Of a DNA stretch of 64,000 nucleotides, positions 34,695 through 46,852 are shown one piece after another. Origin of the DNA: Isoetes taiwanensis. Lineage: Eukaryota > Streptophyta > Lycopodiopsida > Isoetales > Isoetaceae. The notes below the pieces were generated by a model. The model was not told the DNA's origin. It searched no databases and saw nothing but the letters and a program-made list of their open reading frames with translations. The stretch is from assembly GCA_021234155.1 (NCBI GenBank), contig JAJEKV010000022.1, positions 5,107,852 through 5,171,851 of the forward strand. Reading direction: 5' to 3'. Position 1 is the stretch's first letter; each line of letters starts with the position of its first letter. The position numbers and the translations under genes are program-made.

Positions 34695-36395
34695 TGCGGC
34701 GCGTTCGGCCGCGATAATCGCTCCCGGGGCGTGGGTGTCGCCCGTCAGCATTACCGCCACCACCCGTTGGCGTAATGCCAACGTATAGCCAAGTGGGTAG
34801 CCCTAGGGGGCAACTTGCTAAGAATGTGCATTAGTATTAATGTGCACATTTTCCAATGTACACATTAATGTGGGCACACATTTCCATGTGGCCACTTGAT
34901 GCCAAGTGGGCCATACCCATAAGTGCAAGTAATGTGCACATTTTCCAATGTACACATTCATTAATGTGCACACATTTCCATGTGAGCACATTTGGGTGCA
35001 CACATTTCCATGTGGGCACATTTGGCCACCTAGCCCTTAAGGGCAAGTGGGCCCATTACCAATCCCATCCCACATGCCAAAAGGGGATAATTGGAAACCC
35101 TAGCCACCCCTTTGTCTATATAGGGTTGGAAACCTAACTAACCTAATTTTCGATTTTGGGGCTTTAGAACTCTGTTTTTGGCTGCCTCAAACGACCAAAC
35201 CGCATCAGTCTGCTGGGAGAATTGCGACCTTAGTTTCTCTAGATTCGAAAGGTTTGTTGCCCGAGGATGGTCGAGCTCAGTCAGGAGGAGCCCCTCAAGG
35301 ACCGTGTATTTGGCCAATTAGATAGTCTAAACCCTATTTTAGTCATTGTATCGTGGGTTTAGCCTACTAGATTGGCCATATGAACCTCTGTAGATCCCTA
35401 GATAGCAGATTCTAACTAAAGAACCTAACTCTATGTTATAGATTAGATTTAGTTCTTTAGTTCTCTGTGAAGTATATGGATGATGTATCTCTGAACTCCT
35501 TGTATTGGGAAGGGGTAGAGACCTAAAGCTTTGTAGTTGATGCTCCTAGAGTAGCCTCTCTAGCACACTTGTAGTTGCGGCACATTACACAAGAGCCACA
35601 CCTCGTTGTGGGTGAAGGGGCGAGATCGGCTTATAAGGAGGTTCATGTTTTGACTCTTGAGCGACCCACATTGGTGTTTGTAATGCTAGGGGGGGTCCCT
35701 TTGTGACTAGGTCTAATGGCTTGCCACGTGTGGGCAAGGCATGGGCTCGACACTCCGTGAGGTGGTGAATATGACCTTCCATTGAGTTCAAGTCGAATAT
35801 GGGCAAGGGCCTCTAGTCACCTTTGAGTCGATGGTAGATCTGGAGGAGAGATCCCTACCTGCCCCATCGAACTGGGAGATGTAACCCAGATATAGCCCCT
35901 GGCTATGCATCCGGAGGGCTCTGCGAGGAGTCCCAACACTTTTCCTACTTTCACCGCAAGTGTGCAGGGGGAGGGGCGGATGGAGTGGACAACCCTAGGC
36001 CGTGTTCTTATGCCGGCCAAATCCATTGCCATGAATTAAATGCGCAATGAACTCGGAGACCAAGCTTGTCGATTCCATCCCCGTTATTCGAGCCTTGGGT
36101 AGGATTCCACATGCATGTGATGTCGACTTTCGCCTATGCAGATATGTGGAGGACCATCCTTCGCGATGGTCATAGGATGTTGATGTATGTGCTCATCGAC
36201 ATGTATGTTTTACGCTTCGCCAGCTAGGTAGGCCCTCGAGGAGATCGGGTGCAATGACCCTTCCACTCTTCCCACCGGAACCAGATTCGGTTGCAAAGTC
36301 ATGTGGAGGGCCCCACGTATTGGCACTTGGAGTATGGGGGATGAACTCTGGTTGTATACGGTGAGTGCACCGTATCACAGTAGGGGACGTCCACA
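34695..36395 (+). repeat. Gypsy 5' LTR
   Basis: The LTR begins TGCGGCGCGTTC, aligned with TGTGACGCTTCC at 46853, and ends ACGTCCACA. It contains a near-palindrome (34836-34869), several CACATTTCCATGTG phrases, and a TATA-like CTATATAG at 35116-35123. Divergence from the 3' LTR is high and indel-rich. Confidence 0.8.
35116..35123 (+). promoter_or_regulatory. LTR TATA box
   Basis: CTATATAG lies ~420 bp into the LTR and is conserved at 47278-47285 in the 3' LTR. That position fits the U3/R boundary of a Pol II LTR promoter. Confidence 0.5.
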
Positions 36396-36400
36396 AGCAG

Positions 36401-36412
36401 TGTATCGAGAGC
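36401..36412 (+). other. Probable gypsy primer-binding site, degenerate
   Basis: TGTATCGAGAGC lies five bases past the LTR end and resembles TGGTATCAGAGC with a missing G and an inserted G. This suggests initiator tRNA-Met priming in the ancestor. Confidence 0.4.
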
Positions 36413-36599
36413 TATGTTCTTGGAGACCAAGAGCAAAGCAATCGCCATGTCCCAAAGGCACTAACTTGATAGGATCCTCAAACCTCGAAAAATGAGAAAA
36501 TTTTTCTCATTTTGTAGTTTATGCTAAGCTAGTAACGGTTAAAATGAATAGAAACGTAAAAAGACTAAAAATTGATGAGCCAACATCCAAAGTAGGGAT

Positions 36600-36933
36600 T
36601 GGTCTCACCGTGTCGTCGCCGGAGACGATTTCTACATTCTAGAAATCGAAGGCTTAACGTCTTGAACATTCAACTTGACACCAAAAAAAGTTGTAAATTA
36701 CAAAAAAATACCTTGATAATTCTAAATTTAAGCTAAAATTAGTAGATTTAGCATGTTACATGTTAATTTAATAGTGGGCCCCACCATGTCTCTACGTCAC
36801 GCCAGGACAGGTTTCTACATTTTAGGAATCGGGCTGGGCGCAACGTGAGACCTTGCTTAATTAGGTGTTTTTAGGTGTTCTAGACAACCCAAAAGGTAGT
36901 TTAAAAGTTGACCTAAAATTGGCCTATAAATAG
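36600..36933 (+). promoter_or_regulatory. Promoter-like module 1: two palindromes and a TATA box
   Basis: Palindromic cores lie at 36628-36646 (ATTTCTACATTCTAGAAAT) and 36811-36830, each next to a GCCGGAGACG- or GCCAGGACAG-like phrase. They are followed by TATAAATAG at 36925-36933 and a CT-rich leader. The arrangement is repeated at 38400-38860. Confidence 0.5.
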
Positions 36934-38399
36934 AACCGGACCCTCCCATTTTTTCTGTTGTTCTTCCCTAGAATTTCGTTGCTCGTCAAGGCGATCTTAC
37001 GGGCGCTTAGCTCCGATCGACAAACCGTAAGATGATGGCCCGCACGGGCGGTACAAAAGCCTAGACAAGCGGATCCCCGGGTCCCGGTGGTCGAAGCCCT
37101 TTTCACGGATTCTTGAACGCCTTCCCACGCCGACGGATCTTCGCCGAAGCGAGGAATCAGGGTCGGACCGAGCGACCACACGTAGATCTTGGAGGACGAC
37201 GGGCGGGCGTCATGAGGAGATCCCTCAAGAAATTGTACCCAGGGAGGGCGGCTTCTTGGGAGGCTTGGAGGAACAACGTGGGGGACGCCACCCACGTGAG
37301 GAGCAGAGGGAACAGCAAACCACCAATAGGCCAAGAACAACCTCAGATGAGATCCACCTGGCAGGAGGAGGCGTGTAGGGAGAGGAGGCCACGAACTCAC
37401 CTTTAAGAAGAGGTACGATTTCGCGACGCTTATTCCACAAGTCTGAAGTCAAAGAGCCGGGGAGCAGAGATCAAAGGATCAGAAGACGCCCGGCGATCCA
37501 AGAGGAGGGCCAAGGCCATCAAGGCGTGCAAAGAGGAAGTCGGTCAAGGTTGGGAAGAGAGCCAAGGTCCGGTCATCAACGAGCCATCGGGAGGTGAGAC
37601 CCCCACCACCACCGACGACTCTGGATGGAGACTGACGCCGGGGCGCAGACGGGCAAGCTCCTTCAAAGCCCCCTGGTCGTAGGAAGAGGTACCCCACCAT
37701 GACGCCTAAGAGGAGGGGAGGCCGGACAGTGGCTAAGCCCCACCATTTCCGGCGACGGGATAGGGTCAAGGCCCCACGGCCGCGAACGAAGCCTATGTGA
37801 TAGACCCCTTAAAGGTCTATCGAAGAGGATCAGGGAGCACGCACGCGTAGATATGGCAAAGTGGGAGCCTACAATGCCTATTACCTACCAGGAGCAATGT
37901 GAGAGGACGATTGAAGGCGGCACCGCATCGAAGGCAAAACACGAAGCCCCTCCACCAAAACCCAAGCCTCCACGAGCACCCGAAGAAGCGGAGCAAGAAG
38001 AAAAGGAGGAAGATTGCACACTCAAAGGAGATCCGCCCACTTCGGAAGAGTTACGGACTCGATTCCCCGGCCCGTTCCGCTAGTCCGCTGAAGTCATTCA
38101 AGAATACAACACGACATACGCGCCGATGATCGGGAGATGTTGTTTGTGTTTAAAAGAGGCGTACGGCCCACTTAGTAAAACATTTTGAAGATTCAACGCC
38201 CGCACGGCACGCGAAGAGGGTTACCCTCATGAGGCGTGATATGTATCTGCCGCACACATCAAGGAGAACGCCTTGAACCTTGTAAATGACCGTAAAATTT
38301 GTGAATATAAAGAAAATTTTGCGTAAATAAAGTGTCCAAACCCGCTTAAATAGGTCAAGATATCGATCCCTAGCCTTCGTTTTAATTAAATTGGAGTTT

Positions 38400-38860
38400 G
38401 AGCAAAATTGAGACGATGTCTCACACGTCAGCGCCGGACAGATTTCTACATTTTAGAAATCGGGTCAAGAACGTGTCAGACCATGCCCAAAATGCCCAAA
38501 ACGACTCCCAAATCGACCAAGTAAAGGGGTCAATTTTGCCTAACTTCGATGAGTTTAGTAGAATTACAGCCTTAGATCACCTAAATTGAGTAATCCTAGC
38601 CCAATTAGGACCCATGTCTCCACACGTCCCGGAGACGATTTCTACATTTTAGAAATCGGGTCGAGCAACGTATGAGACCCCAGACTATGTCATCACCAAA
38701 TGATCTCCAAATTGAACAATAGGTTCAAGAGCTCTTAGCATGCTCAAACTCTAGAAATAGTCTTCAAACTTGCAATTGCATCCCTTAATAGATCAATCAC
38801 GATCTCGGAAAATCTAGGTCATCCAAAAAAATTAGGGTTTTCCCCTTTCTGTATAAATAA
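38400..38860 (+). promoter_or_regulatory. Promoter-like module 2: two palindromes and a TATA box
   Basis: Palindromic cores at 38441-38461 and 38637-38657 (ATTTCTACATTTTAGAAAT) are followed by TATAAATA at 38852-38859. At the first site the core is enclosed by outer arms (GTCTCACACG upstream, CGTGTCAGAC downstream). An ORF starting at 38976 lies ~120 bp past the TATA box. Confidence 0.55.
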
Positions 38861-38975
38861 GTCCCCATTTCTCAATTGGCACCCCTCGCGCAAATCCGCT
38901 CCCCCCTTTTGCTTAGGCTGATCTTTCAGCCCCCGGGCGCCGCATCCGTTTGATACTCCCTTCCTTGCTAGATCA

Positions 38976-39450
38976 ATGGCTAACGCTGATTTCTGGGCGA
39001 TGAAATGCGAAGCGCCGGTGCCCATCTCGAAGGCAGATGTCAATGACATCTTCCAAGTCTTTGTGAAAGAAATGGACATCCAAGCCCTGCAATGCAACCC
39101 GGCTTTCGGTGCTAGCCGAATTCGAGACTAGGGTAGGACCCTCCCTTGTTCAAGTCCCCACTTGCATAGGATATTTAGTTCCCAGCCCATCCCTTCAAGC
39201 GCCTGTCCCCAACACGCCAAGTACTTGACTAATAAAGCGTGTAGGCTACCTGCGTTACATGGTCCCCGACGTGCGGGGACCAAGCTACTTCCTGCTGCAC
39301 ATACCCCTAGCCATCTTCTTATCCCAATCAGGAGACCCGATGGGGGAAAGCGCCTCTATCCCTCAGATGGAGGTAGACCCCATTTGTGAGAAGCAAAAGG
39401 GCAAATCTTGCCGCAAGGTATCAACAAGAACAAAGGAAGCAAGAGGATGA
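38976..39450 (+). pseudogene. Putative gag/leader ORF, frame-broken
   Basis: A 51-codon frame from ATG 38976 (MANADFWAMKCEAPVPISKA at its start) ends at TAG 39129-39131. A second frame (to 39450) gives YMVPDVRGPSYFLLHIPLAI and a Lys/Glu-rich end. It sits downstream of a TATA-containing module and ahead of pol, where gag belongs. No capsid or zinc-knuckle signature is recognised. Confidence 0.3.
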
Positions 39451-42400
39451 AGAAGAGTCGGGACTGACGAAGGATACCGCGAAGCTTCGATTTCCAGGCG
39501 AATCCAGGAAGGAGAGGGTGAGCTGATCAATTCAGGAAAAGCAGCCCAGGGCATCGAGTTGCTCCCCACTTGGGCTAGGCATCACAAGCCTAGCCCTATC
39601 ATCATCGACGGAGAGGAGTATCTACTCCTCGGCGACATCCGAACCTCCGGAATGTAGGGAGGGAGCCAGATTGAATGATCGCTCCACCCACCGCGGCCCG
39701 ACCAGGCTGGACGACTTCATCGTCCGGGGAGATGGATTTCGCCTCAAGTGAGGGAGTCCGACACCTGCCAGGGAGGCGACCTCCCAGACATCCAGGCCCT
39801 CTGGCTGACATCCCGAGGCAATTGATGGACGAAACCGCTAAACGTAGGAGGAGTTCCGCGCCCTCAGCGTATGGGGATCCGTGGGAAGACCACGAGTATC
39901 CCACGCCGGTCCTTCAATATCACCCTTGCCAAAAGGAAGAGTCGACCTCGGGGAGGCTCGACCAAGACAATTAAGACTCTGAGGGAGCTCCGGAAGTAGA
40001 GGTCGCACGAAAATGTTGGACCTGCAATTTGGGAGGCCAAACAAAGCGGAGAAGCTTCGTGACATAATAATGACAAAGTCGCCTCGGGTACTACTTACCA
40101 CCGATGGATGGGAGAATAAAAGCGGTAATTCATCGCAAGTTCAGTCCCAGGCTAAGAAGGCGGCGAAGAAGGAGTGTCGTAGTAGCCCCAAGTGCCAAAT
40201 TTTCATAGGTGTAATTTAGAATGTGAGGCGAATCTTATCTTTTTTCGATTAGCTATGTTGGCGATTTTGTTTCCGACTTCAATCTGAGTTGTAGCAACCT
40301 TGGCAAATCTTTCATCCATTAAGTGATGGAATATATACTTTTTTCTCAAGTAAAATTTGGGTCTACAATATACTTGTTATGTCCGTATACAGTTGTAAGC
40401 GTAATGCTCACATAATGAATATACATGTTACCAGACATTGGCATATGTGTCTTCACAAGAGAAAGGCCAAGCTGATTAGTATCAACATGAGAGAAGGCTG
40501 GATCATGAGATCCATGTAACATGCATGGTTCCCCCACTTTCACAGAAACGTCAATTCAAAAAACTCACCAAGAATAGAATTCGTATTAATTTTACATGAT
40601 TCTTGGGGGGTTAAGGGGCGATTTTAGAATAATTACCAAGAATAAAATTCACATGGGGGCGAATCCAAGAATCCATCATTTAGTGACGTAGGCTAACTTA
40701 TGAGTGGAGGGAGAAATTTTCGTAGACAAGGTGGCGATATTTTATTGGCACCATTCCTAATTGATCCTACTCAACATTAGTGAAAAATAAGGCAAATGTC
40801 CAAAAAAATAGCCTTTTGGCGATTTTTCGAGCTTAAGGGCTACCCCGAGGGAGTGTTTATGCCGATTGCACTCGGGCTCGGAATGCTCAATAGCAGCAAA
40901 TGTCGACTATCTTTGTCTTAGTCAAGAGGGGCAATGGCACTTGACCTCTTCGACTTAACATCCCCACCCGACGTCGGGGAGATTGGGATCATGCCCCTTA
41001 CATCCGTGGGGTAGAAGACCCGGTGAGAGCCATCCGGGGAGGCTCGCCGACATCATCGAACTTGGGTCACTTAGGGGCCCGCCAAGTTAAGAAGGTTCTT
41101 GAAGACAACCCGCCTTACCTTGCATTTCAAGACTAGCTAGACTCTTGATCCCCGGAGACTTTTGTATCTAAAATATTATATGATATATAAATACAATTCT
41201 GCTGCACTTTAAATGTTTTGTTGATGTATTTTGCCCCACAATTATACCAACAAACGCAAAACAATGCAAGAGAACAAATGGAACTAACCATATAGCCATT
41301 AATCACTTGTGGATGCAGCTAGAGGGCTTGCCCAGGGGAACGCATTAACCCGCAGAGACCTTATAGAAGAAGCAAACCCCGCCGCACACCCCGGCAAGGG
41401 AACCTATTTGAAGATAGGGAAACCCATGACCCCGAGCGTGAGATAGCCCGTGATAAGGACGGATCCGGAGCGCATAAAACATTACCGTCCGCGTGCAAAG
41501 TGAGTAGGTTCGGTGGGCAATGCTTCGGCTGTCGCAAGCATCAGCGAGGGAAGGAAGGGACAAGAAGAGGAGCAAGAGAAGGAGATCCCCCAACCGAATC
41601 TTCCGACTTCAGTTCGTGACCAGACCACCTGGGAAGAGGGAAGAGCGTGCCGAACCACCAAATGAGGGAAGGCGTAGGAACACCCTGTAGGGACGACAAA
41701 GAGATACCGTGGCTCACTCACCGTAAGAAGGTAGATTCCGCGACCGGCAATGTATGGAAGGCCCGAATCGAACAGTTCTCGGGAGAAACAAGCGTCGCTT
41801 GGCTGAGGTATGGCCGGACTAAATGAGAAAGGAAATGCTTATGGCATGAAGGGATAAGGACAAAGGCGGTGAGTTGCAAATAGCCAACTGAAAGGAGCCG
41901 ACGGTGGAAGGGGAAGCGGTAAGGCAAAGGCTTGCTGTGGATGCTTGTAAAAGTTCGTAAAGTTTTGCTAAAGCCTTCGCCCATTACGCCCAAGGGAACA
42001 TAAGTCCAGCATGATGCAGCAGCTTATGTTGCAAAGAAGGCAACAAATCAGTTCAGAACATAATGCAGGAATTCATGAGGCTAAGGTCAGAGTGTGTCGA
42101 AGGCTGGGAGAGAAGCATGCAAGAGGTTATATCAGGCTCACGAGGAGATCCGCGAAGCTTGTGAGAGCAATAAACCCTAGGACAAGATCGGCGTAACTAA
42201 GGCTATGTTCAGGGGTCGTGACCTCGTAATGAAGGGCACAAGCAGCCAGTGATTTGTGAGAAAGGCATGATGGAAGCTATAGCCCTGTGGCAGCTACCCA
42301 GTCCGCGAGAACCAATATGGTGGGAACCGTGGAAGCGTACAGAGAAGAAGCTGGGTGCGTCCTTCAAGGACGCTGTGAGAAGTCAAACTAATTCGTGCCA

Positions 42401-42900
42401 GCCAGCAACTCGCGTTTTACGCCCGGGCGAAAGATGCGAGCATAGAAAAGCAGCTTGTAAGCTCAAAAAGCCTGCACGGCCATAGGACAACAAACCGCCT
42501 CTACCGCCATGAGTGCAAAATTTCATGAGTTGGGAGATTGGGAAGCCCCGTTTGACGCATCTATCTAAGAGGTCTCGCTGACTATATTCGTGGTGAGGTC
42601 ATATCTTTGCCGCTAATAGATACGAGCAAGCGAGAGCCGGTATAAGGTAATTTCCACAAGAGGGAAAGGCTAAAGCTAAGTCCTTTCATAGTCTTGATAG
42701 ACTCGTGAAGTAGCCATAACTTTGCATCCCCGCATGGTTCGGGATGTTGAAGTTGAAGCCGCTTAAAGTCAAAACCAAGACCCGTTGTTTTAGCAAGTGG
42801 TGCAAGAAGGGCACGGGCGGGCAAGAGAATTAACTTCGACATCGACTTGCCGTGATTAATATCCAGATGGGGAGCGTAAGTAATGGGCATTGGAAAGTAT
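39451..42900 (+). other. Gypsy gag/protease region, not resolved
   Basis: Both strands carry many 60-100-codon ORFs, but none is a recognisable gag. Fragmented Lys/Arg/Glu-rich coding around 42000-42490 may be gag-derived. 40840-41160 is GC-rich non-coding sequence resembling an internal LTR fragment. The base composition is higher in G+C than in the flanks. Confidence 0.35.
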
Positions 42901-45900
42901 GACTCGATCATAGAATGGAGTACCTTAAATGCCAGGGCCATTATCGATCGTGGAAAGCGGAAGGTGACCTTCCCAACGCCCGACGGGCAAGATCATTGAG
43001 ATAACAAAAACTAAGTTGTTCCCATCATGCAAAGGTGCATGTCTTCTAAACGGCTCAAGTGCATCAAGAGGAGCAAGTGGCATACATCTCAAGCTTGAGA
43101 TTAGTGAGCCTAATCGGCGGAAGCAAAGAAGACAACGCGCCGCCAAGTTGCCGGGCAAGTATCTCAATAATCACCGAGTTCCATGATCTCTTTCCGTGAT
43201 GAGATCAAGCCCCTCCTTATAGGGAGTCGAAAGTGCGATAGCACTCGAACCAGAACAAAGCCAACAAGCAAGGCTCCATATAGAATGACAACACAGAGTT
43301 GCTCCGAGTCGAAGAAGCAGCTAGTGAGCCGCCGACCTAGGTTTCATTAGACCTAGTGTCTCCCCGCCAAGTTGGAGCCCATCCTTTTGTCAAGAAGAAG
43401 GATGGATCTTTGAGAATGTGCATAGACTATAGACAACTGAATAAGCACACCATTAAGAACAAGTATGCGCTCCAAGATCGACGACTTGATGGATCACCAA
43501 GGTGCAAAGATCTTCTCCAAAAATCGACTTAAGGTCGCTATCATCAGATCGATAAAGGAAGAAGACATCCATAAGACCGCCTTCGGGAACGCGGTATGGG
43601 GCATTATGAGTTCACAAAGAATGCCTTCTCTTATATCAAATGTTCTCAACGCTCATGAGGCTCATGAACCATATCTTCGTGGGGAGTTCCGACACCTTTG
43701 TGATTGTTTTCTTTGACGACATTTTGGTGTATAGCGTATCCCTTGAAGAGCACGCACAACACTTGAGAAGAGTGCTAGAAAAGTTGAAGAGGCACCAAGA
43801 ACGCCAAGTTGTCGGGTGCCACTGCTAAACGTAAAAGGTGGAGTATCTAGGTCATGTGATCTCAAAGAAGGCATCTCAACGCTCGCCAAGATTGAAGCCG
43901 CCATTCGGCCCGCACCGGGCATGAAGTCAGAAGTTTCCTCGCCTAGTGGTACTACAGAAGTTCAGAAAGAACTTTGCTAAGATAGCAGCCCCATTAACGC
44001 ACTGAATGCAGGCGTAGAAGGTGAAAGATTGGGTAGAGCATTGCAAAAGAAAGCCCAAAAGGGTTTGAATTGTTGAAGGAAGCTTTAACAACAGCCCCGG
44101 CCTTAACCTCGCGGACCGAGAAAGATAAGCTTGTAGCAACAGATGCGGTAGTAAGATAGCTACAAAAGCGCTTAAGGCTTATGCAAGAAGAGCGCAGGTA
44201 GCCGCATGATTCCGTGAAGATGAACGACGCCGAGACGCCGCCACCCAACGCATCTATCGAGTTGCTTATGGCTGTCGGCATTAAGAATATGGAGGCATTA
44301 TCTCTTGGGAAGGAAGTTCCAATTGGATACCGCAACCATCGTGAGCTCCAATATGTATTCACGCCAACCACACCTTAACTGAGGCAGGCGGAGATGGATG
44401 GAGTTCCCAAGAATATGACTTTCATATAGTCTACAAGCCGGGAAGCTCAATGTGGTAGCAGATGCGCCAAGGCATCCCCCCGACAACTAGAGTGCATTGT
44501 AATGGTAATTTCGACGCCTCCAAATGACTTTGGTAAAAGGATTGAAGAGTCTTTGCCAACGGATGTGGATTTCAAGTGGAAGTATGGGCAAGCCTTCGGC
44601 GGAGGCCGCATCGATAAAGAGCGGAGGCCTTCAAGCATTATAAGAAGGAAGGCAACCCCGTTATACCATAAGAACAAGTTGTGCGCAATCGGAATCATCG
44701 TGTAAGGAAGTTGATCCTCCATGATACGCATAACAGCCCAATAGCTGGCCATGCGATTCATGAAAACATATTTCAAAGCAGCCAGCCTATTATTGGCCGT
44801 GAATGAAGAAGCAAATAGCTCGCTACATCAAGGAATGTCGTATGCCGCCAGCATCGGCGAGAGAGGCTGGAATTCCGGTGGGCATTAGAGCCATTAAGGT
44901 GCCAAACGCTAAGTGGAGGTAATCAAAGATGGATTTCATCACAGACTCCCAAGAACGTGAGAGGCAAGGATGCCTTAATGGTAGTGGTCGACAAGTTGTC
45001 GAAGATGGCACATTTTGTGCCTTTGCGTAACCACGATACGCCCATGGATACAAAGAAAGCTTTCACCAAAGAGATCTTCAAAGCCATGGCATGCCAAGGG
45101 GAGATCATCTCCTATTGGGATCCGTTCATGAGCCCTTTTGGCAAGACCTCTTTATGACGATCCGCACGGCTATCCATGAGCACGCGATATCATCCTTCGA
45201 CGGATGGCCGTGATCGGAAATTTACCAACAGATTTTAGAGGACATGCTACCAAACCATGTCCGAATAAGGGTATGTGGAAGAATTTATTCACTTGGTGGA
45301 GTTTGCATACAATAGCACCAAGCAGAATCATCCCAAATGTCGCCGCTTATGATCAATTACGGCTATCGGGCAGCCTAACTCCGCATTACTTTGGCACAAC
45401 CCCTGTCAAAAGTGGAAGTTTCGCAGCCAGATGTTGGCCGATATGCAAGCAGCTTTTGTAGAGGAAGTCCGTGGCTATCCGGGCTAGCGCAAGAAGTCGT
45501 CGCCAAAAGAGCATCACCGACAAGCATCGAACAAATAAGAGAGTTCAAAGTTGAGATGATGTTTGGCTCAAGATTAAGGTGAAGCAGCGGTCAGATCTAA
45601 GAATTGCAAGAAGCTTGCTCCAAGGTGGGCTGGACCTTCGTAATAGTCGAGAAACTAGGCAATCGCTTTCCTCAAGCCAGACTTGCCAGCACACCTAAAG
45701 ATTCATAAGGTCTTCCACGTGAGTTTGCCGAAGAGGCATACCCCAAATCCGCACGAAGTCTTGGATTCGCCAACCGCTGAAATGATCTGAGGAAATGGAA
45801 ATAGTTCCAGAATTGATTCTTGATAAAGCTTTCAAGAAAAACGAGGAGATCAGAATTCCTCCAGCATTTGGTCAAGTGGAAACACTTACCGCTGGAAGAC

Positions 45901-45990
45901 GCCACGGGTACTTAAGAAAGATTTAGTAAAGCAAAGACTACGCTTATGGAGCAATGGGACGGCAAGGTCATCTCCTCAAGAAATCGCTCG
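42901..45990 (+). pseudogene. Gypsy pol: RT, RNase H, integrase, chromodomain
   Basis: Pieces in family order but many frames are visible. SKAPYRM (43272-43292) precedes the RT. The RT shows [20 protein letters not shown] (43390-43450) and FDDILVYS (43710-43735), with the catalytic Asp pair intact. RNase H-like KEALTTAPAL lies at ~44070. Integrase pieces are VVVDKLSKMAHFVPL (44980-45030) and YWDPFMSPF (45113-45140), the latter lacking the expected SDRD. NCKKLAPRWAGP (~45600) and EIRILQHLVKW-type chromodomain sequence (~45845-45920) close the region. Indels every few dozen codons mean no product. Confidence 0.75.
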
Positions 45991-46852
45991 CATGTCGATT
46001 TGTGTAGGTTAATTCTTGTATAGTTAAGATTAATCCACGATGCCACCCACGCTAGTATGGGTCGCATGCTGTCACCGATGATGGGACCACTACACGGTGA
46101 TCTCTAGGGCGTGGGTGTAATGTCAATGTAGGCATGACCGCTCGCTTCCGGCGAAAGTGGAAGGTAGATTAGAAAGTCTACTGGCCCCATCAAGCAGACT
46201 AATCTCAGAAAAGGAGGTCATTGAGGAATGCATTGATAGGAAAAGCACCTTTTGTATTCCATATATGCTTTGATAGAGGAATCTATCCTTCCACGCAGAA
46301 GGATATCCTCCACGCGGGCAACTAGAGGTGTAGGCATGAGCGGCATATAGGCATGTAGGTGCCGCCCGCGCCATAATGGAAGATTCACCCCTCCTACGCC
46401 GAGATTAGCCATGCATCCATGTAGATAGGTGGGGTGGTCACCATATAACCAAAAAATTTTAATTAATAATTAAAATGGTACTAACGTAGTGTCGACCTGC
46501 AGGCCAGTAAAGCGCCCCGAGGGCAAGGAGGTCGAAGAAGACGGAAGACTTGCAACACAAATTTTGTTGGAATGTGTTGCAAGGAATCAAGGGTACCCTC
46601 GAACGCAATTTTAAATTTTGATAAACTTAATCGTAATGTTAAGTGAAGTTTGGAGTAACTGCTTAGTAATGTCGAATTGATAAGTTATTTCATAATATAA
46701 TGATGTAATAATGTCATAAAAAATATTACCTTGAGGTAATTTTAATAAATGTGTAAGTATTATAGGAGTATATCGTATGCATCGCTGATTGCGTGTTGCA
46801 AGATTCCAAGGTGGAGAACTACCTACGCCGCGACAATCATTTCACAGGAGAA
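45991..46852 (+). other. Gypsy 3' untranslated region
   Basis: No coding sequence is recognised between the chromodomain and the 3' LTR. The junction reads CAGGAGAA/TGTGACGC, a weak polypurine tract before the LTR. Confidence 0.45.

Noticed and set aside
34776-36395. LTR start at TGCCAACG (34776/46950)
   Set aside because: Homology extends upstream to 34695/46853, where TGTGACG-type starts match the other gypsy LTRs and give equal LTR lengths.
36924-37400. 158-codon minus-strand ORF inside the gypsy element
   Set aside because: It is in a G+C-rich stretch that leaves several frames open on both strands, has no domain, and runs against the element's coding direction.
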